Shown here one piece after another: positions 23,948 through 33,566 of a DNA stretch of 64,000 bases. The notes beneath the pieces are model-generated. The model did no database searches, had not been told where the DNA came from, and saw only the letters and a list, made by a program, of their open reading frames with translations. The DNA is taken from NCBI GenBank assembly GCA_900618425.1, contig UZAN01039633.1, positions 63,997-127,996 of the forward strand. Reading direction: 5' to 3'. This DNA comes from Echinostoma caproni. Taxonomy: Eukaryota > Platyhelminthes > Trematoda > Plagiorchiida > Echinostomatidae. Both the position numbers and the translations under genes were made by a program. The number at the start of each line of letters is the position of its first letter. The first letter of the stretch is position 1.

Positions 23948-26900
23948 GTAGGTTTGGAACTTATTACGTCTACTTGGGGCCACTTTCAACATCCAAATTT
24001 AATCACCTTTAGTGTGGCTATTATTCTGTTTATTGATTGCTTGAATCTCGTATTCGGAGCTTTTGCTGGGAGCGATTGATGTTCGCATTGCTTATCTGAT
24101 TCTTACGTCAAATGGTTCAGTGTAACTCCCATTCAGCGATTGATTAACCGATGGCTTTACATTTACTTCGTAATAGATTCTTTGTATGAACTGAATGGTG
24201 AAGCCAAAAAACCACAGACAACCTACAAATTGTCCCAATTTTATGCGGAATAAACTAATCACATCACTGGCATATGTACAGCAATTATTTTTACTACCTT
24301 CTAGTCTAGTCTACTATGAATCCCGACGATTATAGTTTTGTCCACCAGTCAATGCAAACAAAGGATAGTTTTATAAAAACTATGGCAAGCTTGCCCCGGT
24401 GATATATTTGTCCCCAATCTCGACTAATTTCGCTTCCACATGCAATCGCCTGCTCATTGAATCAACGTTACACACAATGCCTCTCAAACCTACACAGTAG
24501 GCCTCATAATTTGAAAGTTACTCGACTGGATTCTACAGGAGGCTTCTAATGCTTTTGACGGGAGCTGTTTGAACAACAGTTGTTGCTGAAGATGACAACT
24601 AAAGTAACATGAATAGAAAATTCTAGTAGAATCCGATAGAGGCACAAGAGTAGGCAACCTCATTGTCCACCGACTCAATATCGTGCTTTTTTGTGCCGCT
24701 GGGCTACCATGTAGTCCTTACCTTTTGGAGCAGTTTCCGCGAGTGCACACAGTATGTCTCTGTCAGTACGCATTTTGATGATTATCATCTCGTGGCGCAA
24801 ACGATAGGCTCCGAATGATAACTCCGGAATTGTCCGTGGATATGCGTCCGTGGAGTGCTCCGATAAGCTTAAAGGAGAGGGAAAACAAACGGTAAGTAAA
24901 ACTGCAGTTTGATTCTCCATAACGACAGGGTTCATTGAAGGAACAATGAATTTTATGTAAACTAAATGCGTAAACAATGTCCACTAGAAAAAGCATTGGT
25001 ATTCAACAGCATTACTGATAAAAAATAGAGGTGCTGATAAAATACAATCAGCATTATATTATATCTAAAGAGGATTGCATCAAAGATCAAGTGGTCGTTA
25101 ATGGTACTACTTGAAAATGCTGAAGCCAATTAAAAAACGGTCCATCCAGATCCTTTGAAAAAGGAGAAAATGACCCAATGAATAAAATCACTAACGAAGG
25201 AATATTTAGCGATACAGTCTGAGGGTACAAAACAAAAAAAATGAATGAAGAAATATATGAATACTTTCAACCCATGATATCTGCTTCTGTAAATTGTGTT
25301 GTGTTCTTTAGTTTGTGCTATGAAACCGTGAGTAATATTCTGACTAGCACATCAAAGCAAAAGTAAATTTTTAACTGAACCTTTCGACAGTGAAGGTTGA
25401 TTCGTATGAGATTCATTGGCTAGCTACTCCTTTTTTTGGCGAAGGGCTTGTGGGATCCATTTCACTTCTCACTGATGTCAATGGATTATCAGAATTTGTA
25501 TTGTCTAAATGTCTCTCTTACTTAAAGTAGTGAAACCCTTTTAAAACAAAGAACAGCGTTAGGTGAGCTGTATGAACTGGGGTGATAAGTTCTGCTGAAA
25601 GACCAAAAGGACTACGAATGTTCCAGCATTGAAATCTATTCTACGACACTACTCACGAGTAACTATGAGGCAATCACAAAAACAGACTTGTCGGCATCTA
25701 TCAAGTACAAGTTTGATGTTTCACATACGGTGTAGGTCTGGAGAATTTGACTTGGGCCAAAAGGTAAACCCCGTTTATGTTCCACATATAGAACACACAC
25801 AGAGACAGAGCGAGGCAGAGTGAAGTGGAGCAAACAGTCATCCGGGTGAAAACGAATTTTCTCGACTCTGTCATTCACCAAGAGAGAAAAGTATCAAACT
25901 CGTTTGTGTACTGCTCATTTCGTGAGTTCTCATGAACTTACATTCACATACCACGGAGTCTCGTGCTTCGCTATGCACACACATATCCGTCGGTCGATTG
26001 ATAAGTGTCCACAATATCTTGCTCTGTCTGCACAAGTAGGTCAGCGCAGAGAAAGGGAGTAAGTAATTCACTGCACAACTAGGTTCACAACGAAATTTCT
26101 CCGCGCACCAACCAAGACGAACAGGATTGCAACATGACTGAATTTTTGTCTGGAAGACACGATACTCACATTTTTGTAATTATATTTGAGGCGAGTCAAT
26201 AATGAAGTTCGCATAAAGTTTCTGTGTCTAAATATAAGCACAGATATTCACACGCTCTTTGACAATGCATGAAAAGAAAAAAACATTCTTCGTAAACACC
26301 ACTGGAGTAGAAGCGCAAGTGTTGTGTGTTCACCGTTTACTGAGCATTGAAGAATCATGAGCTCAGACTTGTAACCGAAATCCCGTTACAATTAACTTAC
26401 TGCCATCATTTCAACAGTTTTCAATTATCCTGTTCATATCACACTCACACACACAACTCGAGATACACTCTTGAATAAATCACGTGCATTGTGATACTAA
26501 AGTCAGCACCCTCATTCCAGTGCGATACAGTCCCATTTTCGGAACAAGTAATCAAATGGATACTGCATATAATCTGGCTGGCTAAACGAATTGGCAAACG
26601 GATGCAGTCATAGTTGGTTAGGCAGATTTGACAGCAAATCAGTAAGGTATCTGACTGAAATAGGTCGCACAGAATTATACTACTAGCTGTTCATCACCAC
26701 TGTGAGCACAATCATTGTTTGGCTCAGTTTTGACACAGCTCACAGTGTGTGTATCTTTTTACTCGCCTGATGAGTACACTTTGAAGCGCGTTCCACCTAT
26801 TCGTGCTTGAATCTGTTAGTCTACGGGGGTGGGACTGACTTGTCTTCGGCTATTGCCACTAATGTCGATCCTGTTGTAAATCACCGGGAGCAATAAACAG

Positions 26901-27010
26901 ACACACGCACACAAACGAGCGTTCGCATGCTTGTGCACTAGTAGAAAGCCTGTTACGAAAAAACACCTACGCGGCTGGTTACTGTTCATTGGGGAGTATA
27001 CATTTTGACA
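23948..27010. other. intron-like DNA after TAL exon 1a
   Basis: Apart from the possible minus-strand exon at 24722-24867, I see no coding signal. In particular no W..LFD....G.I motif appears, so exon 1a has no private exon 2 here. The last few hundred bases form the upstream region of exon 1b. Confidence 0.45.
24722..24867 (-). CDS. possible internal exon, unknown protein
   Basis: A 146-base minus-strand segment has a pyrimidine-rich acceptor (CCCTCTCCTTTAAG|C) and a strong donor (CCAAAAG|GTAAGG). One frame is open for 48 codons and reads like protein, with PELSFGAYRLRHEM followed by KMRTDRDILCALAETAPK. I do not recognise the family. It lies in the presumed intron of the TAL gene on the opposite strand, which would make it part of a nested or antisense gene. 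No partner exons were found nearby. Confidence 0.3.
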
Positions 27011-27015
27011 AAAGG

Positions 27016-27022
27016 TATAAAA
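27016..27022 (+). promoter_or_regulatory. TATA box of TAL exon 1b
   Basis: TATAAAA preceded by GG, 239 bases upstream of the ATG at 27255. Matches the context of the TATA box at 23707. Confidence 0.5.
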
Positions 27023-27254
27023 TCATTTGCTGATCGAAACTTGTTGCTATTCGTGAGAAGAAACAACCGGTGTTTTGGAGCCGTTTCTTCCGAGCTACAC
27101 TTTTTTTCGGCTCCGCCTGGCTTCAATCTCATCTTCTGTCCGGAGGGAGGAAATAATCAGTCAGCTGAATACTACTTAGCAACCAAGGGACAATCTAGCG
27201 CCGTCTATCAAAAAAAGGAAAAAAACAAAGAAACTACAATCAACCCTAGCCAAC

Positions 27255-27371
27255 ATGGATCCGTTTGTCAATGCTTTCTTCTCAATCGACACGGATGGTG
27301 ATGAGATGATAACCATCCAGGATCTGGAAAAATACGTGAACCAGAATCAGTTGGATCCGAAAATGGTTTCG
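27255..27371 (+). CDS. TAL gene, exon 1b (EF-hand 1)
   Basis: Exon 1 of the best gene model in the window: 27255-27371, 29827-29915 and 33120-33435, 522 bases, 173 residues plus stop. It has 39 codons and ends TCG|GTAGGACC, phase 0. The peptide starts MDPFVNAFFSIDTDGDEM. The EF-hand loop has D12, D14, D16, Gly15 and T20, but Asp23 replaces the usual Glu at position 12. In EF-hands generally that change lowers Ca2+ affinity and favours Mg2+. Start choice: first ATG after the TATA box that opens this frame, sharing MDPF with both paralogous first exons. The family (EF-hands plus dynein-light-chain domain) is abundant in the fluke tegument and includes known allergens. Its precise cellular role is not established. 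Confidence 0.88.
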
Positions 27372-29826
27372 GTAGGACCTTTTTTTATTTCATTTTACCA
27401 CCCGTACTGCTTTATTTATCATAGCCTCAAAGACATTGTGTTTTCCCGTGGAACCTGTGTTCTCTCTCATTACTTTTTCCACGATTAGTTTTGACATACG
27501 CCATCTTCGATTGATTCTATCAGCTAGGTGAATGACCGTGTTCACGACTATCGACCTTATTATTTACAGGCAACATTTGTCTTTTGGATCCCGTCAGCAC
27601 GAAGGTTAACTATCAATATTAGTATCTAGGGGAGTAACTCAATATTAATGAGTTTTCGGTTCTACTACTCAGTCGCTAATGTGACACTCAAACGGATACT
27701 TACTTCAAAAAGCTTAGGCACAAAAGAAACGAACTTCAGAATAGTTTTCCCACCAACTCCTTAGCGTGACTGACAACACGAGCTAGTCGCTACGCTATTT
27801 GGTTAGACGAATGATTGCGAATTTTCAACCAAACGAAGGATACTGAACAGAACATTGGACGATTTTCATTTTCGAGGTGTTCATCGTAGAATTCAACATT
27901 CCAGTTCATATTTCAAACAAAACACTATCAAAAATATGTTGGATTTAAAAAATATACACACACACAGATGTGAATTTATGAAGAACAGGCTTTTAAAAAA
28001 CAAGCACTGTGTTGTTGTTTATCGGACAAATGGTTGATCCTGGCGAAGTTCTAATCAATATGTGGTTTTGAATAGACATTAGTTTCCATAATTTTATCGT
28101 ACGTTCAAGCCTTCTCACATAAAATCTATGAGAGTCGTCGACACTAAAAAGCTAAATATGACAATAATGACGATCATAAATGTAAAATTGGATTAAAAAT
28201 TATATTTCACATGAGAAATTTATGTGATTCATTAGAGATTAAGGTGTAGGTTATCAATAATCTATGAGAAAGACGTCTGTGCATCAATGAGTGAAGTCAT
28301 CTTAACTATTCTCTGACTGAATCTCAGTGTTTGCTCGTTGCCACCTGGTTCAAGGACATACCATGTTACCCAGTCACCTAAAATCGTAAAACTGAAATAT
28401 TCGGAAACCTGCTTTAGATGTGCTTAAGTTTAATAGGAAATGTGTGCCAGGATAAATTTCATCAATGTCTAGCTAAAATCGATCGTTAAGTTAAAGCTCA
28501 TACTGATTGTAGAATAGAAATGCTTTGTTCAGAGTTCTGAAGAAAACAATATGTGTAGTAGATAAAAAGCATCGGTCGATTCTTGAGTCACCACGCGCAC
28601 AATCGTTCAGCTGACTTAAGTGATTGAAAATAACCTCAAAATCAAATAACATAGCTCATCAGTATTAAACACACACTACGCAAGCGTCGATTTGGATGGA
28701 AGCATAATGTGTAAAACGCATTAGTGGGAATACAACTGGTGAAATGCTTGTTTGGTCAGATCAAGAGAAAAAAATGACTGTTAGTTCACTTGGTCATCTC
28801 TTCAGTTCGTAGTTAATGATAATTTGATCGAATTCAGTCGAGATTCAGTTCTTCTGTATTATTTTCGGACTGCATTATTTGAAAGCTGAATATTGGTGAA
28901 ACATTCCGAACAGTTGGACAGAAATAATGCAATCATTCGTGTAATTGTACGGAATTAAGCAATTACCTTTCACAACATCAGATCCAAACTTAAAAGAAAG
29001 ATGAATAAAGAAACCGTGTTTCGTATCCATGGTACTGGATCCCTAAATAGACGACCAATATATACTTTTGGTGGTGTCGGAACGAGTATACGTCCTTTTA
29101 CAGATTTACCAAATGACTAAATAGAAGGTCACGAAATTACATTTCCTTATCGTGTCGTCTATTGTCGGCGAGCCTGTGGCTCGATGAAGTACTAATTCAA
29201 ATAAACTAACAACAATAAGAGGAATAACCAATTGATGAATACCTGATATCCTTAACAATTTATTGATATTTATCATTTGCCATTCAACCATGCATTTTAT
29301 TTTGGTATTCTGACTGTGTTTTGAATAAGTTGTTGAGAGAACACACATGAAATAGATTGTTCACGGTAAAACAAACACAACTGAACTGATTCAAGTGATA
29401 AGTTCACTAAATATCCTTTTTGTGATTCTACACTTTTAGGAAATTGTATGATATATGGTGAAATAAAGCACGCAACAACTATGAATATGCTTCTCAACAC
29501 CGCACTTTAGTTCCCATTATAAAGTTGCACAAATTGAGTTGAATTTTGATGAGTTTCCCTAAAAAACAGCTTGTGTCGATTATCAACGGTCAAGTCCAGA
29601 TGTTGAATCCGTATAACCTAGCAGACCTACTGGTATGTTTGTATTTACTTCCAACCTGAGGGTTTGTTTATAGTTCTGGTTCCTGCAAGAACGCTTTTTG
29701 CTACTCTTTGTACAATATTCTCTGAAAGTAACAATATTGTTTTCTTTGTCCCGTCCCCTATCTAACGATCGCTGATTCCATCTAATTCCATCAAATCCTC
29801 CGCCACTGTTCTTACACGAACGGCAG
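27372..29826 (+). other. TAL intron 1
   Basis: A 2455-base phase-0 intron, GTAGGACC...ACGGCAG. No coding signal or recognised repeat inside. Confidence 0.7.
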
Positions 29827-29915
29827 AGATGGCAGAGCCTATTCGACAAGAATAACACGGGACGAATCACACTGCCACACTTTTGTGAAGTACTTGGACT
29901 ACGACCCGCGGATGT
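29827..29915 (+). CDS. TAL gene, exon 2 (EF-hand 2)
   Basis: An 89-base exon between GAACGGCAG| and |GTACGT. It reads in phase 0 from exon 1 and ends in phase 2. The peptide begins RWQSLFDKNNTGRITL and runs on to FCEVLGLRPADV, the second EF-hand of TAL proteins (residues 40-69). The loop has D46, N48, T50 and Gly51, but position 12 is His57 instead of Glu/Asp, so this hand probably binds Ca2+ poorly or not at all. The phase-2 end completes a Val codon with the first base of exon 3. It lies 45 bases before the N gap at 29961. It is the only exon of this type found, so the first exons at 23831 and 27255 may both use it. Confidence 0.85.
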
Positions 29916-29960
29916 GTACGTTTCACTGTTCTACTGAAGATAATTTCGATTTCTGGTATC

Positions 29961-30510
29961 NNNNNNNNNNNNNNNNNNNNNNNNNNNNNNNNNNNNNNNN
30001 NNNNNNNNNNNNNNNNNNNNNNNNNNNNNNNNNNNNNNNNNNNNNNNNNNNNNNNNNNNNNNNNNNNNNNNNNNNNNNNNNNNNNNNNNNNNNNNNNNNN
30101 NNNNNNNNNNNNNNNNNNNNNNNNNNNNNNNNNNNNNNNNNNNNNNNNNNNNNNNNNNNNNNNNNNNNNNNNNNNNNNNNNNNNNNNNNNNNNNNNNNNN
30201 NNNNNNNNNNNNNNNNNNNNNNNNNNNNNNNNNNNNNNNNNNNNNNNNNNNNNNNNNNNNNNNNNNNNNNNNNNNNNNNNNNNNNNNNNNNNNNNNNNNN
30301 NNNNNNNNNNNNNNNNNNNNNNNNNNNNNNNNNNNNNNNNNNNNNNNNNNNNNNNNNNNNNNNNNNNNNNNNNNNNNNNNNNNNNNNNNNNNNNNNNNNN
30401 NNNNNNNNNNNNNNNNNNNNNNNNNNNNNNNNNNNNNNNNNNNNNNNNNNNNNNNNNNNNNNNNNNNNNNNNNNNNNNNNNNNNNNNNNNNNNNNNNNNN
30501 NNNNNNNNNN
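29961..30510. other. assembly gap (550 Ns) with overlapping flanks
   Basis: The 14 bases before the gap (29947-29960, CGATTTCTGGTATC) are repeated exactly as the first 14 bases after it (30511-30524). The contigs probably overlap, so the gap length is likely nominal. Confidence 0.95.
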
Positions 30511-32825
30511 CGATTTCTGGTATCGTTGCGTTTTTTTCGAGTTGCATATTTTGAACGAAGCAAAAATATTTCGGCACACTGAACAAACTAAATGTGACAT
30601 TGTCTGCCACTTAACACTTGATTTCAATGGTGCAAATGAATGGCACAAGTCTTACTCAATTAGTTGTTCATTCCACGACCGGGATTGTTTGGAATGAATG
30701 AATAAATAGCATTTTAATTATCTTTGTTATTATATCACAATTTAATGATTCTTTTCCCCACTTCCGGTTCACATCATGGAGACTAAATCAAACGCACTGA
30801 ATATGGGTAGGGTGATAGAATCGAGACATATATACGGTTTCTCAGTTACATACCTTACCACTGTCGAACAGAAGAATGGAATGCTACTTTCGTCAGTAGT
30901 TCAATTGGTGGCTTGTCAAAATTGCGTACATTCCGTTTTTTGTGTGACAGATGTCTAACCAGTAAAGAAACAGTTCAAAACGAAATGATTAGCTAGGTAC
31001 TGGTAATAAACGTGGTAAAATCATTACAGCGGCGATATTGCGTATCCCGTCTTTTTCAAACGTTTCTTGCGTCGAACTTCTTAGTGCATTCATGGGTTCA
31101 GATAATATATACCGGTAGTTGGATCTAATTTCGCCGATCATCCCAGCTATAAAATTGTTAATGTTCTTCAACAAAGCCGTCGTTGTTGTTGTTTGTCCTT
31201 TATGAAAGGAACATCTAAACAAAAAGGATGAAGTAAATTGCGAAACGTTCTTTCTTAGAACGTTAAAAAAAGCACAAAAATGCAGTGTATTGCGATGCGA
31301 TAGCAAGCAAGATGTAGTTTTTACGTAACCGCCTGCTCGAATTACGTGCGAGTTCCAAGATATCTTTTCTGTGAGGTCATTAATAACAAGCTGCATTTAC
31401 TTGTATAGACAAATTTAATTAGAAGCGTGCGGTCAGCTTAGCAATAATGACGGTCAATCACATATATTTATCCGTTAGTCATCTATTAGATTAGTTTTGC
31501 ACTTCTGTAATCACTTCTACATCACGATTCATCAATATTTGCGAACAAGCCAAGTTTAGTGTCATTAGTAGCATCTAATCCATACACAAAACGCAACTTT
31601 CGATCTTGGAATTGATTCACAATATAGAGTCCTCAACATTGTTACTCAAATCATTATCCCCGGAAATGTAAATCAGATACATGTGGGAAAATCTCGTATG
31701 TATTTCACTCGATTTGATTGTTTGTCTTTCAAACTACCAACGTCAGAGGAATGACGAGACAAAATGCAATTTGCGAAAAACGTGGATTAAAGCTTTTTCG
31801 CCATGTTGCAGTTCACCTATTGGAGACTCACAGTTTTGATGCTTATATATGTACTCCCGGACTTAATCCGTTGAAGACACTTCATTATTCTACATAAGAT
31901 TTCTTATTATGTCCTTATCGATTTTATTCTACTCCATAATCATCACTCTCTCTAATTGGTTCTTTGTAGTGTTTACTCTAAAGTGTTGTTGTTTTTTTAA
32001 GTAGGAATAGTCTAGATATGTTCTATTGCCTTCAATTCTGGATTGAACGCAGGCCACATCAGTTTCTTTAGTGCTGCACTTATTTGACAGTTTCAATTTG
32101 AAATACTTTTACCTAAAAATATGAAACAAAGAAAACTAATTTAAACATAAAACAGTCATAAGTTGCAATAAAATAAGCCATGTATTTTATCAACGAACAA
32201 ATACAGACTATAATACAGGAAGAACCAGCAGTAACTGTGCACATTACTGGGACGAACAGGTTAGCTACTTCTACATCTTCAGCGGAGATAGAAGTAATAA
32301 ACTAGGCCAAAGATGATGCACTATCTGATAAAATCGTATCGTAGGATTAGCTTTGGTGCTGTTCGCAACTAGGCAATACATCATTCGTATCCTCATCCTC
32401 CGCATCATCATCATCCCCACTGTCGGTAAAGAACAGCCACATAAATCATGATTTTCATCCTTCAAGTTGCTGTATATTTCAGTGGTGATTATTCATGTCG
32501 GATTATCCGCGTTGTCATGATTACACAGGCTTAAGAGTGAACAAAGTGCTTGAGAATAAATGACATGTATGTGAGAGAGTGAGAAACATTTCGAGCAATG
32601 TGGGAATGAGTTAAATGTCTCAAAATACATGTAAAAATCAATATAAATCTGCTAGTTTGCGGATTTCTATCACTCACGGTGGTCTCGCGAACTAAATTCC
32701 TGCGATAAGTGGAGTACTTCTGTACTCCTCAGTGCTAATCAACATGATTGATGGAAAACTCTGAGCTTTCCACTGGCAATTAATGTCATTTGCATCTTTA
32801 CGTAGATGAGAGAGAAATGGTTCTG

Positions 32826-32827
<2 letters not shown>

Positions 32828-32870
<43 letters not shown>

Positions 32871-32872
32871 GT
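32828..32872. repeat. TA-rich microsatellite
   Basis: About 45 bases of alternating TA with occasional CA/TG interruptions, inside TAL intron 2. Confidence 0.9.
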
Positions 32873-33119
32873 CAGATGGGGAATAAGAACCTAAGAATAC
32901 CGGAACTTTGACCTTTTCCCTTGGGTTTCACTAAAATTTCTTCACAACTATCAGCATAATGCCCTTGTGTTCCCAGCCAATCGATCACATTTTGACATTC
33001 CACTTAAAATATGATGTGACCCAGGATTGCTATCATAGATTTGTTTTGTTTTAAGAGGGGTGTCAGCGGGAGATATTATTCACATTGCAATTAATGCTTC
33101 TGTTTCCCACTTCTCACAG

Positions 33120-33435
33120 TCGAAGCAAACGACAAGGACTAGTCAGCTCACAACCTCGTCTTCGTCCGGAATTCGAAGTAATCAAGGCGACTATGGGAAT
33201 GAACGAACAGATCGCTCTGAGTGAAGAGGTGTATGTGATCGAGCGGGAATGCCAAGGTGATACCAGATATATTGCGGATAGATTGAAGAAATACTTGGAC
33301 TCACGTTACGGTCGTATGTGGCATGTGGTCATTTGCAAAGGTTCTACTGCATCCAGCTTCTCACACATTCCATACACTTCGTTCTTTTTCTTGTACAAAG
33401 GTCACACTTATTTGATCTGGCGAACCCCGGAATAA
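33120..33435 (+). CDS. TAL gene, exon 3 (dynein-light-chain domain)
   Basis: Terminal exon after TTCTCACAG|. It is 316 bases, ends in TAA, and its first base completes Val69. Residues 70-84 are a basic linker (RSKRQGL...). Residues 85-173 form an LC8-type dynein-light-chain domain with RYIADRLKKYLDSRYGRMWH, then VVICKG, then FFFLYKGHTYLIWRTPE at the C terminus. WHV (136-138) and the final beta strand are the family hallmarks. Residues 144-150 (STASSFS) replace the usual FASYV..-type stretch, so binding of LC8 partners may be altered. In the family this domain mediates dimerisation or partner binding. The stop codon overlaps a poly(A) signal. Confidence 0.9.
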
Positions 33436-33436
33436 A
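33431..33436 (+). promoter_or_regulatory. AATAAA poly(A) signal overlapping stop
   Basis: AATAAA contains the TAA stop of exon 3 (33433-33435). It is followed within about 20-45 bases by a TG/GT-rich tract (33454-33481), the arrangement expected of a poly(A) site. If used, the 3' UTR would be only a few tens of bases long. Confidence 0.5.
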
Positions 33437-33453
33437 TCTGGGGCCAAATCTTT

Positions 33454-33566
33454 TGTATGTGTGCCTGTGTGTGTGTGTGTGACTCTTTTGATTTTGCCGT
33501 AATGCCGATGATGGTGGTGGCGGCGGAGACAGCAGCGGCGGCGGCGGCGGCGGTGGTGGTAGCGGT
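33454..33566 (+). repeat. GT run and GGC/GGT triplet run
   Basis: (TG)n at about 33463-33481, then a purine-rich GGT/GGC/AGC triplet tract at about 33511-33566, directly downstream of the TAL stop codon. Confidence 0.85.

Larger units (their letters stand above)
29916..33119 (+). other. TAL intron 2
   Basis: A phase-2 intron, GTACGT...CACTTCTCACAG, 3204 bases as assembled including 550 Ns. It contains a TA microsatellite. No additional exon is required, because exons 2 and 3 join in frame. An unseen alternative exon in the gap cannot be excluded. Confidence 0.7.

Noticed and set aside
26767..26800. Hammerhead ribozyme of the schistosome SINE type (several CTGATGA or CTGACGA strings, for example here)
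   Set aside because: None is followed by a paired stem II and GAAAC core at the right distance.
29867..30697. Long open frames across 29867-30697
   Set aside because: They are artefacts of the 550-N gap. The real coding content here is the TAL exon ending at 29915.
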